Shown here: piece by piece, positions 49,401 to 61,883 of the stretch
Position numbering within the stretch: the stretch's first letter is position 1
Layout: the number at the start of each line of letters is the position of its first letter
Origin: Trichobilharzia szidati
Taxonomy: Eukaryota > Platyhelminthes > Trematoda > Strigeidida > Schistosomatidae
Direction: 5' to 3'
Assembly (NCBI GenBank): GCA_944472155.2
Contig: OX235271.1
Span: 89,541,256-89,605,255 of the forward strand
Length of the DNA stretch: 64,000 bases
Notes under the pieces: generated by a model
Seen by the model: the letters and a program-made list of their open reading frames with translations, nothing else
What the model was told of the DNA's origin: nothing
The model's database searches: none
Translations under genes and position numbers: made by a program

Positions 49401-52400
49401 TAAAATTGAGTGCACTAAGTCTTCTTATATTGTCTATAGTTCCTCAAGGTATAAAATTCGTGTTACTAAAGTATTAAAACGAGTGTATTTGAATTCAGGT
49501 TGAAATGATGTCCTATTTATTTGAATGACATATCAACAGACTGAATATCCGTTATCCTCGTAGAGTGTAAAATATTCAGCAATATTGTTTTATTGTTCTA
49601 TTGCTAATGCTATTATTATTATTATTTATTTTAACAGGTCTTTTGCTCCTTTGCCACTTCTTATCCATCATGTCACTGTGAACTTCTCTCACAAGGTAAT
49701 ATCAGATTACTTAACAATTCTTACTCAAGTATATATATGTATATATATATATATATATATAAGAATTAGTTTGTAGGGATTCTATTTATGTCAGGTTAGG
49801 CCACAGATTGATATCAGTTAGAGAACCATTGAAGGCTACGGAGCACTGGACAGCTGTTTCATCCTAGTTTGGAAATCATCGGCAGTACACATCCACTGGG
49901 TTTCAAACCCAGGACTTTCCGGTTACAAGGCAAGCTCGTATACCATTCAGCCACTGGGACCCGATTCAATGGCCAGCCCATGAATTCTAACTTCTACCAA
50001 TTCGGGATTTTGGTGCGACCACCAACCAATGTCATCGGTGGGATATCAATCCTCACTCCCGACTGGATGGAACTCACTGGTCACGACTTCTCACTAGAAC
50101 TCCAGATAACTTCACCCCGTAGCCAGTCACTAGTGACCAGGGAGTCCATCCAGTTGGGAGTGAGGATGGATATCCCACCGATGACATTGGTTAGTGATCG
50201 CACCAAAATCACGAATCGGTAGAAGTTAGAATTTATGGGCCATTCAATCTGGTCCCAGTGACTGAGTGGTACACAAGCTTGCCTTGTAACCTGAAGGTCC
50301 TGGGTTCGAAACTCAGTGAATTTGTACTGCCGATGATTCCGCAACTAGGATGAAACAGCTGTCCAGTGCTCCATAGCTGTCAATTTTTCTCTGACTGATA
50401 TCAGTTCGTGGTCTACCCTGAAATATATATATATATATATTAGGTTTTGCATGTGGTGCTTTTGTTGTTTACTGACATAAAGCTTCCGACTATAATTATT
50501 GGCATATTTCACAGTGACTTAAATATTTCATTTCACTCATACAGGTCAAAAAACAGGTATGTGAACGATTCAGGTTAAGCATCTCCTCACTACACAGTAA
50601 TTTTCTTCTTCTTTCGTTGTCGATAAAATCAACTACATCACACAGTAATCCATTTACTGGAATTAAATGGTGTAAATACAACTGATATTCAAGTAGTGTT
50701 GGCAGCGATGATCGAACTTCAAGTGAACATAGTGAAGACAGAGGGGATGAAGATACTTGGCCAATAACAACAAGCAGAAATTTGGAGGAAGCCACCTTTT
50801 TCACTACCTAGACAGTATCGATTCAACTACAGGTGACACAAATGAGGATGTCAAAGATAGAGTTGGAAAAGCAAGGCAGACCTTCATTCATCTGGAATCA
50901 GTGTGAAAATCTACTGCACTTCGCATGGAGAAGAAAAGCTGTATTTCCTACACTAATGTCAAGTCAGTTCTTCGATATAATTCAGAAACTATGTGCTTCA
51001 CGAAAAGCATTTCCAGCAGACTACTGCAGAATTTCGTCAACAGTTGCCTTGGCTGCATACTGAAGATCATTAGATTGTCAGGAAGGACCAGCAACCAGGA
51101 ACTCTGGGGACGAATGATTTCTATGATGGTGATGGAGGTTGAGCTCACTTCTGCGGATCTGTAGTACTTCAGCTACATCAATATGTTTTAATCTTATGTT
51201 TTTGAGACTGAATCAAACTTTAGGATAATTTTGAAGTATTACATAATGAATTACATAATTTAGAAGTTTCTGTATGCTTAATTCAATTTGGACCTTGACA
51301 CTAAATTATTTCTATATGCTTGTTTGTTAGTGATTAATTTATCTTCAGTATTATAAGACTGATAAGAATTTTTTTATTTCTGTACGTTCCCAGTGGAACA
51401 TTGGGCCTCAAGCTAAAGTTTCGGTAGCGAGCATTCTACTGCTGTACCAGCGACGCACAGACTGATAAGTAATGGTATCTATTCAATTTTTGTTATTATT
51501 CGTTTTTAAACCTTTTCTTATTGTTTTTCGGCTTCTTAGATTGAATATTCTCCGTCTGCAAATATGCCATCCAATGTAATAAACAAGCCTTTATCAGCGC
51601 ATACATCGACTCATCAAATCTCTCAAACATGGTCATCTAAATTTCTGCTGGAATCTAAAGAGAAATTCAAAGTATTATTACTTTGCTTGAATCCAGAAAT
51701 CCTTGGCAATCAAATTAAAGTAAGCTAGACAATTTTGAGTATCTCATTATAAGTTATGTATTTAACTTTGGTTTTTATTCGTTTTCACTTTGTGAAGTGA
51801 AGTAGTTATGTAGGATTGCATTTAATAACAGCTGTTCCAAAAGAAACAGAACATTTGTTTATCACAAGACCGAGTGAGAAAAGAAATACATGCGTGGATA
51901 CTTCACATTAAAGTTAGCTATAACTTAATGAACTTCATGCTGATGTCAGCCTCCGGAACAGTGAAATGTGAAGAAGTCATCATTTCAGTCTGTTACATAT
52001 TCCCCCAAAGTTTTCATTTCCTCTCTACAAAGTCTCCATATCACCCTCGGACACCTGATTCACCATTTCCCATTCAGGTCCGACTCAGGGGCCTGCTTGG
52101 TGTGCTATCTCACTCAACGATCTTCTCAGATTGTCTCTAATCCATCCCGAAATTCTGCCGCAGGTTGTTGGAAACGATTTCGTTGACATCCGCTCCAATT
52201 CTTTGAATCATATAGAAGCACTAACTTAACATCAGTGTTGAAAATTTATATCATGTTCTTTGTACTAGTTGCTGTTGATCTCCACATCTACTTCAGAGTA
52301 ATGAACGCTTGTCTTGCTTTTTCGATCTTAGGTTTGATATCTTCATCTGTGCAGCCTGTAGTTAAAACGTTGTTGCTCAGGTAAGTGGAAGAAACAACTT

Positions 52401-55400
52401 TCTTAAGATTTCTTCCATCTTGTCCTCACTGCCTCTCCTACTAACTTTTCGGTTTTCCCCCTTGGAGATTTTGCGAAATGGGACATAATTTATCCGCAAA
52501 GTGTTGAAAATTCGAACCGTGTGCTTCATGCTAATTACAGAAAGTTACCAAATTTATTTCAGAGTGATGACGGTTCCGATCCTGATTTCGATATCCTCAT
52601 CCATGTCACATGTAGTTGAAACGATGCTGCCTAGATCAGTGAAGGAAGTGAACTCTTTCAAATTTCTTCCGTTGAAAGTGATTAGTGCTTGTTATTGGTT
52701 AGTTACCTTCACCTCCATCTTCTTCCTGTCTTTCCTGTTTCTTCCGCCAACCTGTTGGTTTTCACCTGCAATTCTGCGAGTTTATGTGACATTAGACATA
52801 AGTCGTCCACGAAATCGAGATCTTCTGGAGTCTTCTTATCGATCTAGTGTATTCCTGTCTTCTCGCTCCCCACAGTCTTCCACATGATTCAGTTCACCGC
52901 AATCAGGAATATCATCGGTAACAGTGGACAGCGTTGTCTTACTACTGTTTTCACTTCAAAGGTTTCTAAAATATAATAGGCTATGAAACCTAATATATAT
53001 ATATATGAGTTTATCATTTCTCATGTACTTATTATGTTAAAATGTTTGAAAAGAAACTTTAATATTAGTAGGAACTTGCACAATTATCAGGTCAGATAAA
53101 GAAGATTGTGAAAACTCTCACAGTCTACTGCTAACAATGTTTAATCAGATTTTCTCTTAGGAGGTGTTTTCAGCCTTCTGAAGAAGTTAAAAAATTTAAC
53201 TTAAATTAAACATTAGAAACGCCTGTCTTAGGTTTATCTATTTTACGATATTCGAGTGTTACACACTCGAAATGTATTTGTGCGTAATTGTTCTTATTCA
53301 AACAATCCAAACTATCTGTGATATTTGTGCCTATATTCGGTGATTCCCTTTATTTGTTGTGATTCCCTTGGGTTCCGAGTGGAACAAATGGCTTCAACAG
53401 CACGTCTTCACTTTGTCCTGTTTTTCTCAGTCCTCTTCAACTGTCCCCATGATTGCCCATAAGCTTTCAACCCCTCCTGACACGATCTCCTCCATGTCGC
53501 CCTTGGACGCCCAATTTGTTGTTTCCCATTTGGAACCTGGCGCGCGATGTTATTTAAGTTTCCCTCAGCATGTGTCCGAACCGTCTCCACTTCCTTCAGC
53601 ATATATGTTTGACAATAGACTGTTGGTTTGGCCGTTCTCAGAGTTTCTTGCTGCTAATTCTTTCTGGCCATTTGATCCTCAGTATGGAACCAGCAAAGGT
53701 GGCAGCTGTTGATAAAAGCCTGCATACTGCTGGGAATACTTTTTGTGACGCATTAAGTATCTGAATCATATAGAAGAACTGATTCAACACTGGTGTTGAA
53801 AATCCTAATTTTTTTGTTTGTGCTGAGTGCAGAAAATTTCCAAACTGATTGCCTTTACTTTATACAAATCCTTCAACACAGGTTGATTCAGTTAAGTTAG
53901 GCTTGTTGCCTCCTGATTCCAGTTGCAATGATACAGAGAATGTCAATGAATTAATATTGTGTTCAGTATCATGGCAATGGAATGCATTGTCAGATTATCA
54001 TACTTATTCCGGTGATCGCAAAATTCCTGGTCATAAACAACACAGTCAAAGAAAGCAACAGCATGAAACCAGTTTAAATCCTTCTGTTCAAAATAATAAT
54101 TGTGGATTATGGAGTAAAGAAGTTGTTCTTTCAGTACCAGAACGTCAGATACAGAAGAATCCTCTCAAAGTTGAACATAATGGATTCATAATTAATCATG
54201 ACTTTCCTAATCTTCCACCAGATTGGGATGTAATTGGAAATAGAATTCGAACAGAGTAAGTTTTTAGGCAATTTTCAGTATGTATTGAGTATATGGTTGG
54301 TAGATCTATGTTTTATAAACGATTAATTCAATTAAAGCAAGAATAAATTGTTTTACTTAATATTCTTGATCTGTTATGCTTCATTACATTCGTACATACT
54401 GGATAAAAATTATAAAGTCTTATAACCTAGATTCGGATTTATATACATATAAGAGCAGTAGGGAAGGTAGGCATACATTGAGTTAAACCGAGTGAACTGT
54501 GTCCAGAATTAGAACAATGAATTGTGATAGGTTTGAGTTTACTTACAGGGAATTTAGTGTTGAGCTCAGCTTTCAAATTTTGAACCCGTAACTTATTATC
54601 TAAGATCCTAGGTCCCACAGTGGAGATTAAGCAGAGATTGGGACAAAAATCCCTGAGAAAAGCAGGCTGGCTTTAGTTATAGACGAGGGTGCATACATTA
54701 TATCTTCACCCTCCAACAGGCTGTGGTACACTTGCCGGTGCATGACACTTCCTATATTCCTTCACCTGAGGCGGCGCTTGACTCATTCGGTCGGTCGGAA
54801 GGTGTTGCGGAAATATCTGGTTGTGAAGTGACTTCTATGAAGGTATAGTGTACTAATCATGACACTCGACTCGAACTCACTGAATTGTGTAAGGTGACTA
54901 CAACTAGTGCTGTCTATCAAGGATTCCAACTGTCACCATTCCTATTTTCCGTGATATTTGTACAAATAGATAAGACCCTGATCGGATTCGATGTTTTATG
55001 GATTGGCCTATTTCTGGGGAAAAGTCCTATTGATCTAGAAAGGAAGATGATTTGGTTTTTTACAGTTGAAGACACTGACGAAATCCAGAGTCTTCTGATG
55101 TAATGTTTTCGCATGTCTTCCTCGACTTTCTTCAGTGTAAATGCACTTACTTCAACTAACACCCGTACATTTTGAGATTGGTTCCATCCTTTAAGATATA
55201 ATTCTAATAATGTGGGCAAAACATATCTGATATCACTTGTTCGTTGGTGGCACAGTGATAGAATGCTCGCCGACCACGCATGTGGTCCGGGGTTCGATCC
55301 CCGGCCAAAGCACTCCTTTACCTCGCCAAACCAGTAATAAGGCTGGTAAAGAGGGAAGGTTGGACATGAGGCTAGCAACTCCATCTCGCAAATAAAATAA

Positions 55401-58400
55401 ACACCACTGCTACCGAAACTTTAAGCCTCTAGCTTGAGGCCCTATATTCCACTGGGAACGTAAAGGAATGAAAAAAATTACTTGAAACCATGTGTACTGA
55501 TCTAGGTTTACCTAGAGTGGTGATATTGGTGTCTATATAAGAAAAAAAGCAGCATATCTTTAGCTATGTAGTAGTAGTATTTCAGGTTTTAGCAATATAG
55601 TTTACTTAATGTCTTGTGTCCCACTAGTTTCAACAAATCATTTTTTCCCTTCATAATGAGTGCAAAAAGGAATATCACTTTAGTTGATATTCTATCTACA
55701 ATATTGTTTAACTCGTTGGCATTTTTCTTTTCATTTGATCTTTAGAATGCATCATCCACCTTCAGGTTTGGAAATCATTACACAGCAAAATATTTCTATT
55801 CTGGCTAATGAAATTTCACAGATCAACTTAACTATTCGTAATCCAACTCAAAGTGATTGCACAAAGCTAAAGTAAGCATTATTATTCAAATGCGTGTTAC
55901 TTTGATTTCAATATTGTTTTTTTTTATTTCGTTGTAATGTGGAATAGGCGAATGCACAATGTCAGATAAATTTTTCATTATTCATCGTATCAAAGTTAGG
56001 CAAGAATGCTTATTCTCTGTCATGTTTTACTCTTTCCTCTGAATATTTTTCTGCTTTCCCATGCACATTATAGAAATACATTTCATATGTCAGGTTTAAA
56101 AATAATCAGCTTCACTTTCATACGGAAGATTTTTTTCGTCCAACTCCTAATTTACTTTAACTCTTATCTATTTCGTAAGACTTAATTTTCTGTGTATAGG
56201 CTACTAGTAAATATGGGCTCACTGTACAGGTTGATTGTCTACAGAAAATCCACATACACAGGACAGTATCTAAGTTATCATAATTTTCTGTCCACTACAG
56301 TGTAAAAAGACGTTGCTTAAGTGTTTGTTCAAACGCATTCACCGTATATGTACGGCTGACACCATTCAAGAAGAAACACAATACCTCACTCAAATATTGT
56401 TAGATAACAGCTATTCGTTGAAATTCATTAACCGTTACTGAAGTGTCAAGGAAGGAGCTCTATCGATCCATCCGGTCAGCTCCTAAAAAAAGATGTTTAT
56501 ATATCCTTGCTGTTCAGGGGTGATCGACAAAGTCTGATGACTAAACGAAAACTCAAAGCGACAGTTAATAGAACTTACTATGCAGTCAAATTTCTCTTCA
56601 TTGAGAAAACGAGATCTGTGTTGCCCTGTAAACCCTCGCAGCATCCGGACAATAGTGTCACATCCCATTTTGTATACTAGTTTACATGTATTTGTGGACA
56701 CACGTACAAAAGGAGGACCCATCGGTCTCTGCAGGTTAGGCCTACAGAACAAATTTCAAAGTGGCTGCAACAACAAATAAAATAATTGGTTCTGGAAATA
56801 GATATCCAACATCATCTATGGAGAAGCACCAAGATTTCACCATACTCTAGTTAGTCTGTTGAAATGAGAGCGATATATAATATTCCCAGCTGTATGAATA
56901 TTCTAATTTCGAAAAAGTGTTCTGTTTTGTTCATTACATTTTATTGTTAATTGTGATTAAAGATCACGCATTCAGTTGGGTTACTTTCTGTGTTCTTGAT
57001 TGACTGGCGAATTCTCTCTTTTTGAATCTAGATGTCATCTTCATCTGATTTTCACCAAGAATTAACATTTTTTTTATTATTCTTGAGTATTTATAGTGGT
57101 ATTTGTTAGTAGAATGATTGAAAGGGGACCTCTTTTTGGTGTATTTGCGTTCTGTGAGCTGGATGGTTAAACTGTGAAGGTTTCACTATCTTTCTAGACA
57201 ACGTCATTGCTAACTTCAACATCGGTTGAGCTTTTAGAATACTGCATGGATGTAATGGCTATCTCTGTTGAAAACGTTGGATGTGATTTGTTGCGCCTGG
57301 AGATTCTCTTATCCAGTGGTTCACTTATATTGTTATTGATTATTTTATTGATTTAATATTCATCCTTTTGTCCATGTGACGTATTCACTGTTTCATAAGT
57401 CTTACCAATATTACTATGCCTGTTTACTATAGATCCATTTGAATACCAGGCTTCTAGGAGTTCGTTTGCTGTTATTATTATTATTGCTGTATCCTTTTTC
57501 TAGGTTTTACATTTTCCAATCGAATGGCTATCCACGGTTGTCCATATGTACTTATATGAAGGACTAATTATCGGGTCTTTTGACAGCTAGTTTATATTTG
57601 TGGATGTTAAGACTGAGAGGAAATCCATTTTAAGGATTCTTAATTTCCTGAGTTCAAAGTAGAACATAGAGCTTCAGCATCATAACTCTATTTCACTCTG
57701 TCCTTGGCTATCTTCATGTCACTCTCCAACACTCACTTTGTTGCTTTCCACTCACCTTCCACTCTACGGTCTGGCGTATAATGTCACTCAGTGATTTTCC
57801 CAGCTTATGTCCAATCCATCTCCATTTCCTTCTGCGTATTTATTGGGCAGTAGGTACTTGGTTATAGCGTCTGTGGCTTAGTGGTAGAACACTGGTCAAC
57901 TGCGTAAGTGGTCCAGGGTTCGGCCGCTGGCCGACGCATACCTTTGCGTCTCCTAGCCGGTAATAAGCCCGGTAAAGAGGGAAGGTTGGGCGTGAGGCTA
58001 GCAACCTCATCCCGTAAAAACACCACCGCTACTAAAACGTCGAAGCTCTAGCTTAAAGCCATATGAAAATGAATAAACTAAAAAATAAAAGGTACTTGGA
58101 CGTTAGTCCTCTGTTCACCACTACAATAAATTTTTCATCGATCAGAGTATCTGTGATACTGTCAGTCTGGAAATTCACTTTTGTATTATGGGCGTGTTAT
58201 TGAAATTAGAAGTAACAAAGAATATATGGGGTTTGTCAGGATTTGATTCGTTTCAAGATAGATTCTATCATGAAGTAATTTTAATCAAAGAGCAATGACA
58301 AGCTGAGATCGCTTGGTGTGGTTGTTTCGATATAACTTATGACTCTTCGTCAGCATGTACAGATAGTCGTAGAGATCGTACTTTCCAGTGATGTTTTCTT

Positions 58401-61400
58401 TATTGTTTTTCTCCTTCTTGTATGTTGCTGTAACAGAATTTACCTAGTAACAAATAAGTCAAGCTTTTTACCCTTCAAGTGAACAAAATGGTCTAGTATC
58501 TGTAATAACCGATCACACCAGTCTCGATTCCCGGCTGATGCACTCTTAGACCCCGCCTAGTTCACTAGCCCTCAGTACATCTGGAAAAGGTGGAGAGTTG
58601 GTCTTGAGGTCTAGCAACACCACTGCTACTGAAACTTCAAAATTTGAACCCGACACAACAGATATAGATTTTTTTAAAATTCTTGTATCTAGGCAATTTT
58701 AACATGAATTACAAACTTTATGGTTTAACTGGTTTTCTTTTTCTTTTCTTAGTTTAACTGCTCGTCTCATCCCTAAAGAAATAGAATCAACTGAAGGTGT
58801 TTCAGGTGTTGTTAGTACTATGGCAACTACAACAACAGCTAATCCAGAGTCGACTGCAACAGAGAATTATTTAATAATTGGTGATTCATCACAACTTATT
58901 ACTCATATGGAAAATAAAACTGTCCATTCATCACCTAATAAATTAGGTGTTTGTTGTGTAAAACAGTTAGATGACATCCTGTCAAATCATTCTACATCAG
59001 TAACAATTTCACTGTGCTGTTCATCAATTTCAGCTAATTCTCATATTATGCAGACACTATTGTGTCATTTAAGTTTTTCAACTAAAATTTTACCATGTGA
59101 ATATTCAGATTACTTACTGTCTTTATCAGATGCATCAGATGATATTACAACAACTAAATATCATGTTGTATCTGAATGTATGAAATCATCTGTAAAGAAG
59201 GAGGAGGAGAAGAAGAAGAAGCTTGAACAGTCAACTTCAAATTTAATAGAATCTACGTCTACAGAAATTCAGTGTACTCAGATCATTGAAACGTGTATCA
59301 CGATTTCATCTCCTTTCGAATTTGATTGTAAAGTACTCTCATTGACAGTAAGTTATTTCGGTGTGTATGTATGTGTGTGTGTTATGTTTGATTTAAAATG
59401 TTCAACTTTTGCCGTAATAATTTCAGATATATGTAACTGCCATTTTCTTGGATATCCAAACACTAAACTCAAGATAGAGTACAAGAATCTGAGAAACGAA
59501 ATTAACTATATTAACTATTACTGTGTTAACCGTTCTTAATAAGGAGTCTTGATTTTCTATCGTATAGTATGGTTTGTGCATTGGTGGCACAGCGGTTAGG
59601 ACGCTCGCCGACCACGCACATGGTCCGGGGTTCGATCCCCGGCTACAGACACACTCCTTTACCTTGCTAAGCCAGTAATAAAGCTGGTAAAGAGGAAAGG
59701 TTGGGCGTGAGGCTAGGAACCCCATCCTGTAAAAATAAGCACTGCTACAGAAACTTCAAGCCTCTAGCTTGAAGCCCTATGTTCCAGTGGGGACGTGAAG
59801 GAATAAAAAAATAGTACAGTTTATGTTATTATTTTGCTGTACATTCATTATAAAATGAACATGTGCCACATATCTCTTCTGTGAAATAAGATGATTTGTA
59901 AATTTTTTGTAGATCATACCAGCTAGCTCAAAATAGATTGATTTCTAATCATTTTGATAATAATAAATAATAATTAGCAATAGCATTAATTATGATTTGC
60001 TTTATTCCAAAGCAGTACTAATGATACAGCATGGAACTCCTACCATTCGGTACAATATTGTATCTTCAAGAGTTTGGTTTGTAAGGATTAGATTTGTTTA
60101 TACGAGTTCGACCACGGATTGATATCAGTTAGAGAAGCATTGAAAACCAGGGAGTACTGGACAGCGGTTTCATCCTAGTTTGGGGATCATCAGCAGTACG
60201 ATTCCACTGGGGTTCGAACTTCCCTGGTAACCGGAAGGTCCTGGTTTCGAACCCCAGTGGGTTATGGAAATGAGAATGCAACCAGTTAACAGCCGAGGAC
60301 TCAGTTTGTGTCGAGGATCCCTTATCTAACAGAAGACACCTGGGTACAGAGTTAAAACTGAATGTGTAGTCAAGAAAGGTCCATCAAACATATTTGGTTC
60401 CTTTGTCTAAACAGGAAACATTATTATGTAAGACAGCAGCAGCATCTAAATGGCTTCTGCCCTGTTTACAAACTAACTGTTTGGGTTCATTAGAGCTTTT
60501 AAAGGAAGGTTCAGGCTTGATTACAAGTGATTTTTCCATTAATTTTAGAATAGGAGAAGTAATTGTAGTTGGTCTGAATTTAACATCTATACAATAACAC
60601 TCTTAGAAAATCATTGTCAAAAGAAAATTTACTCTGAATTCTGAAAACAAGGGAACTGTTTTTTTAAAAGAGTAGTTGAATCAAATTACATTTCATTGAT
60701 GTTCCTCTTCAAAATTTACTTTCGTGCTATCAAGTCACTCAATAATTGGGCAAATAATCGAACTCTGAATGAATTTTGAGGCAGAGTTTGTGTGTAAACA
60801 ATAATAACAACTAAGAAGCATTTAACATTTATCTCGTTCTGGTTTAGAGTTTTTTTTTTCAAAAGTGGGGTTCGTCGGCCAATGAGTCACATACATGAGT
60901 CCCATGTCACCTACGATACTCTGGGCAACTGGGTACTATGATCAGCGCCCTTCGATAGGTGTGGCTCTTAGCTTGGTGCATGAAAGACCTGTTCCGGATA
61001 ACTGAATTCGCATATGCAAATAAAAACTTTACTCTCAGTTTTGTGAGGGATATGCATGAAAACGACGCAACACTCCAGTCACAATTCATTTTTAGTAATT
61101 GTTTGGCCAGCGCTTTTTTGGGACTAAACCTATTTCCCAATTATTCGGATCCTTACTTATCTAATAATATGAATATACCAGGGAATCTATCAATTAATCT
61201 TCTCCATTTTTCTGTTTAAGCTTTAAAGTTTCAGTAGTATTGGTGTTTTTACAGGGTGATCTTGCTAGTCTCAAAGCCAACTTTCCCACTTTTCTAGGCT
61301 AAGCATTAAGTAGGTGAGGCTGAGGAGTGCGTCGATCGGGAATGGTACGCGGGTTGTATAAGTAGTTGGCGAGCATTGTGTCATTACACCACCGAAGCAA

Positions 61401-61846
61401 GTTAATTAATCCCCTGGTTCGATATTAAATGTACTTTAATGACTTGTTGACTAATACCCTATTTCTTGTATACTGTATTCATCTAGCAACATCCCGTATC
61501 AAATTTAATGGTGAATGAAGAATTCCTTTTACTACTGACTTTAACCAACACTGCTAACTGTGATCTCGAAATCCATAATCTATGTTTGGATCTAGTGAGT
61601 TGATTTTCATTTGATTTTAATGTAGTCTCACCTTTTATTATTATAATATGGTAATATAATCAGTTCTGTTTTTCTCATTCCTTGTGTTCTGAGTCAGCTG
61701 TAGGGCTTCAGGCTTTTAGCTTGGCAGTTTCAGAAGCAGCCGTGTTGTTTTATTCGATATGTCTGATGATCATGGTTATATTTGATATGGTTATGAACAA
61801 TGAATGGTGTTTGAGAGGTCATTCAGTAAATAATACTGTTTCATTG

Positions 61847-61883
<37 letters not shown>

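Larger units (their letters stand above)
49785..50421. mobile_element. two Smalpha-like SINEs facing each other
   Basis: A minus copy (about 49785-50087) and a plus copy (about 50133-50421) are inverted relative to each other along nearly full length, with about 45 bp between. Each has a tRNA-like part (CCTTGTAACC...GGGTTCGAAACTC in the plus copy) and a hammerhead. TA microsatellites flank the pair. Confidence 0.85.

Noticed and set aside
54885..55103. Reverse transcriptase block GFQLSPFLF as a firm mobile element
   Set aside because: Only one motif-sized match is visible, and the flanking codons do not extend it on either side.
59348..59539. Exon 21 continuing to a stop at 59539
   Set aside because: There is a strong GTAAGT donor at 59348 and conserved sequence resumes in exon 22 in phase; the extension is low-complexity.
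60907..61219. Overlapping small frames on both strands
   Set aside because: No domain, no splice context fitting TRAPPC11 and no repeat partner; likely chance.
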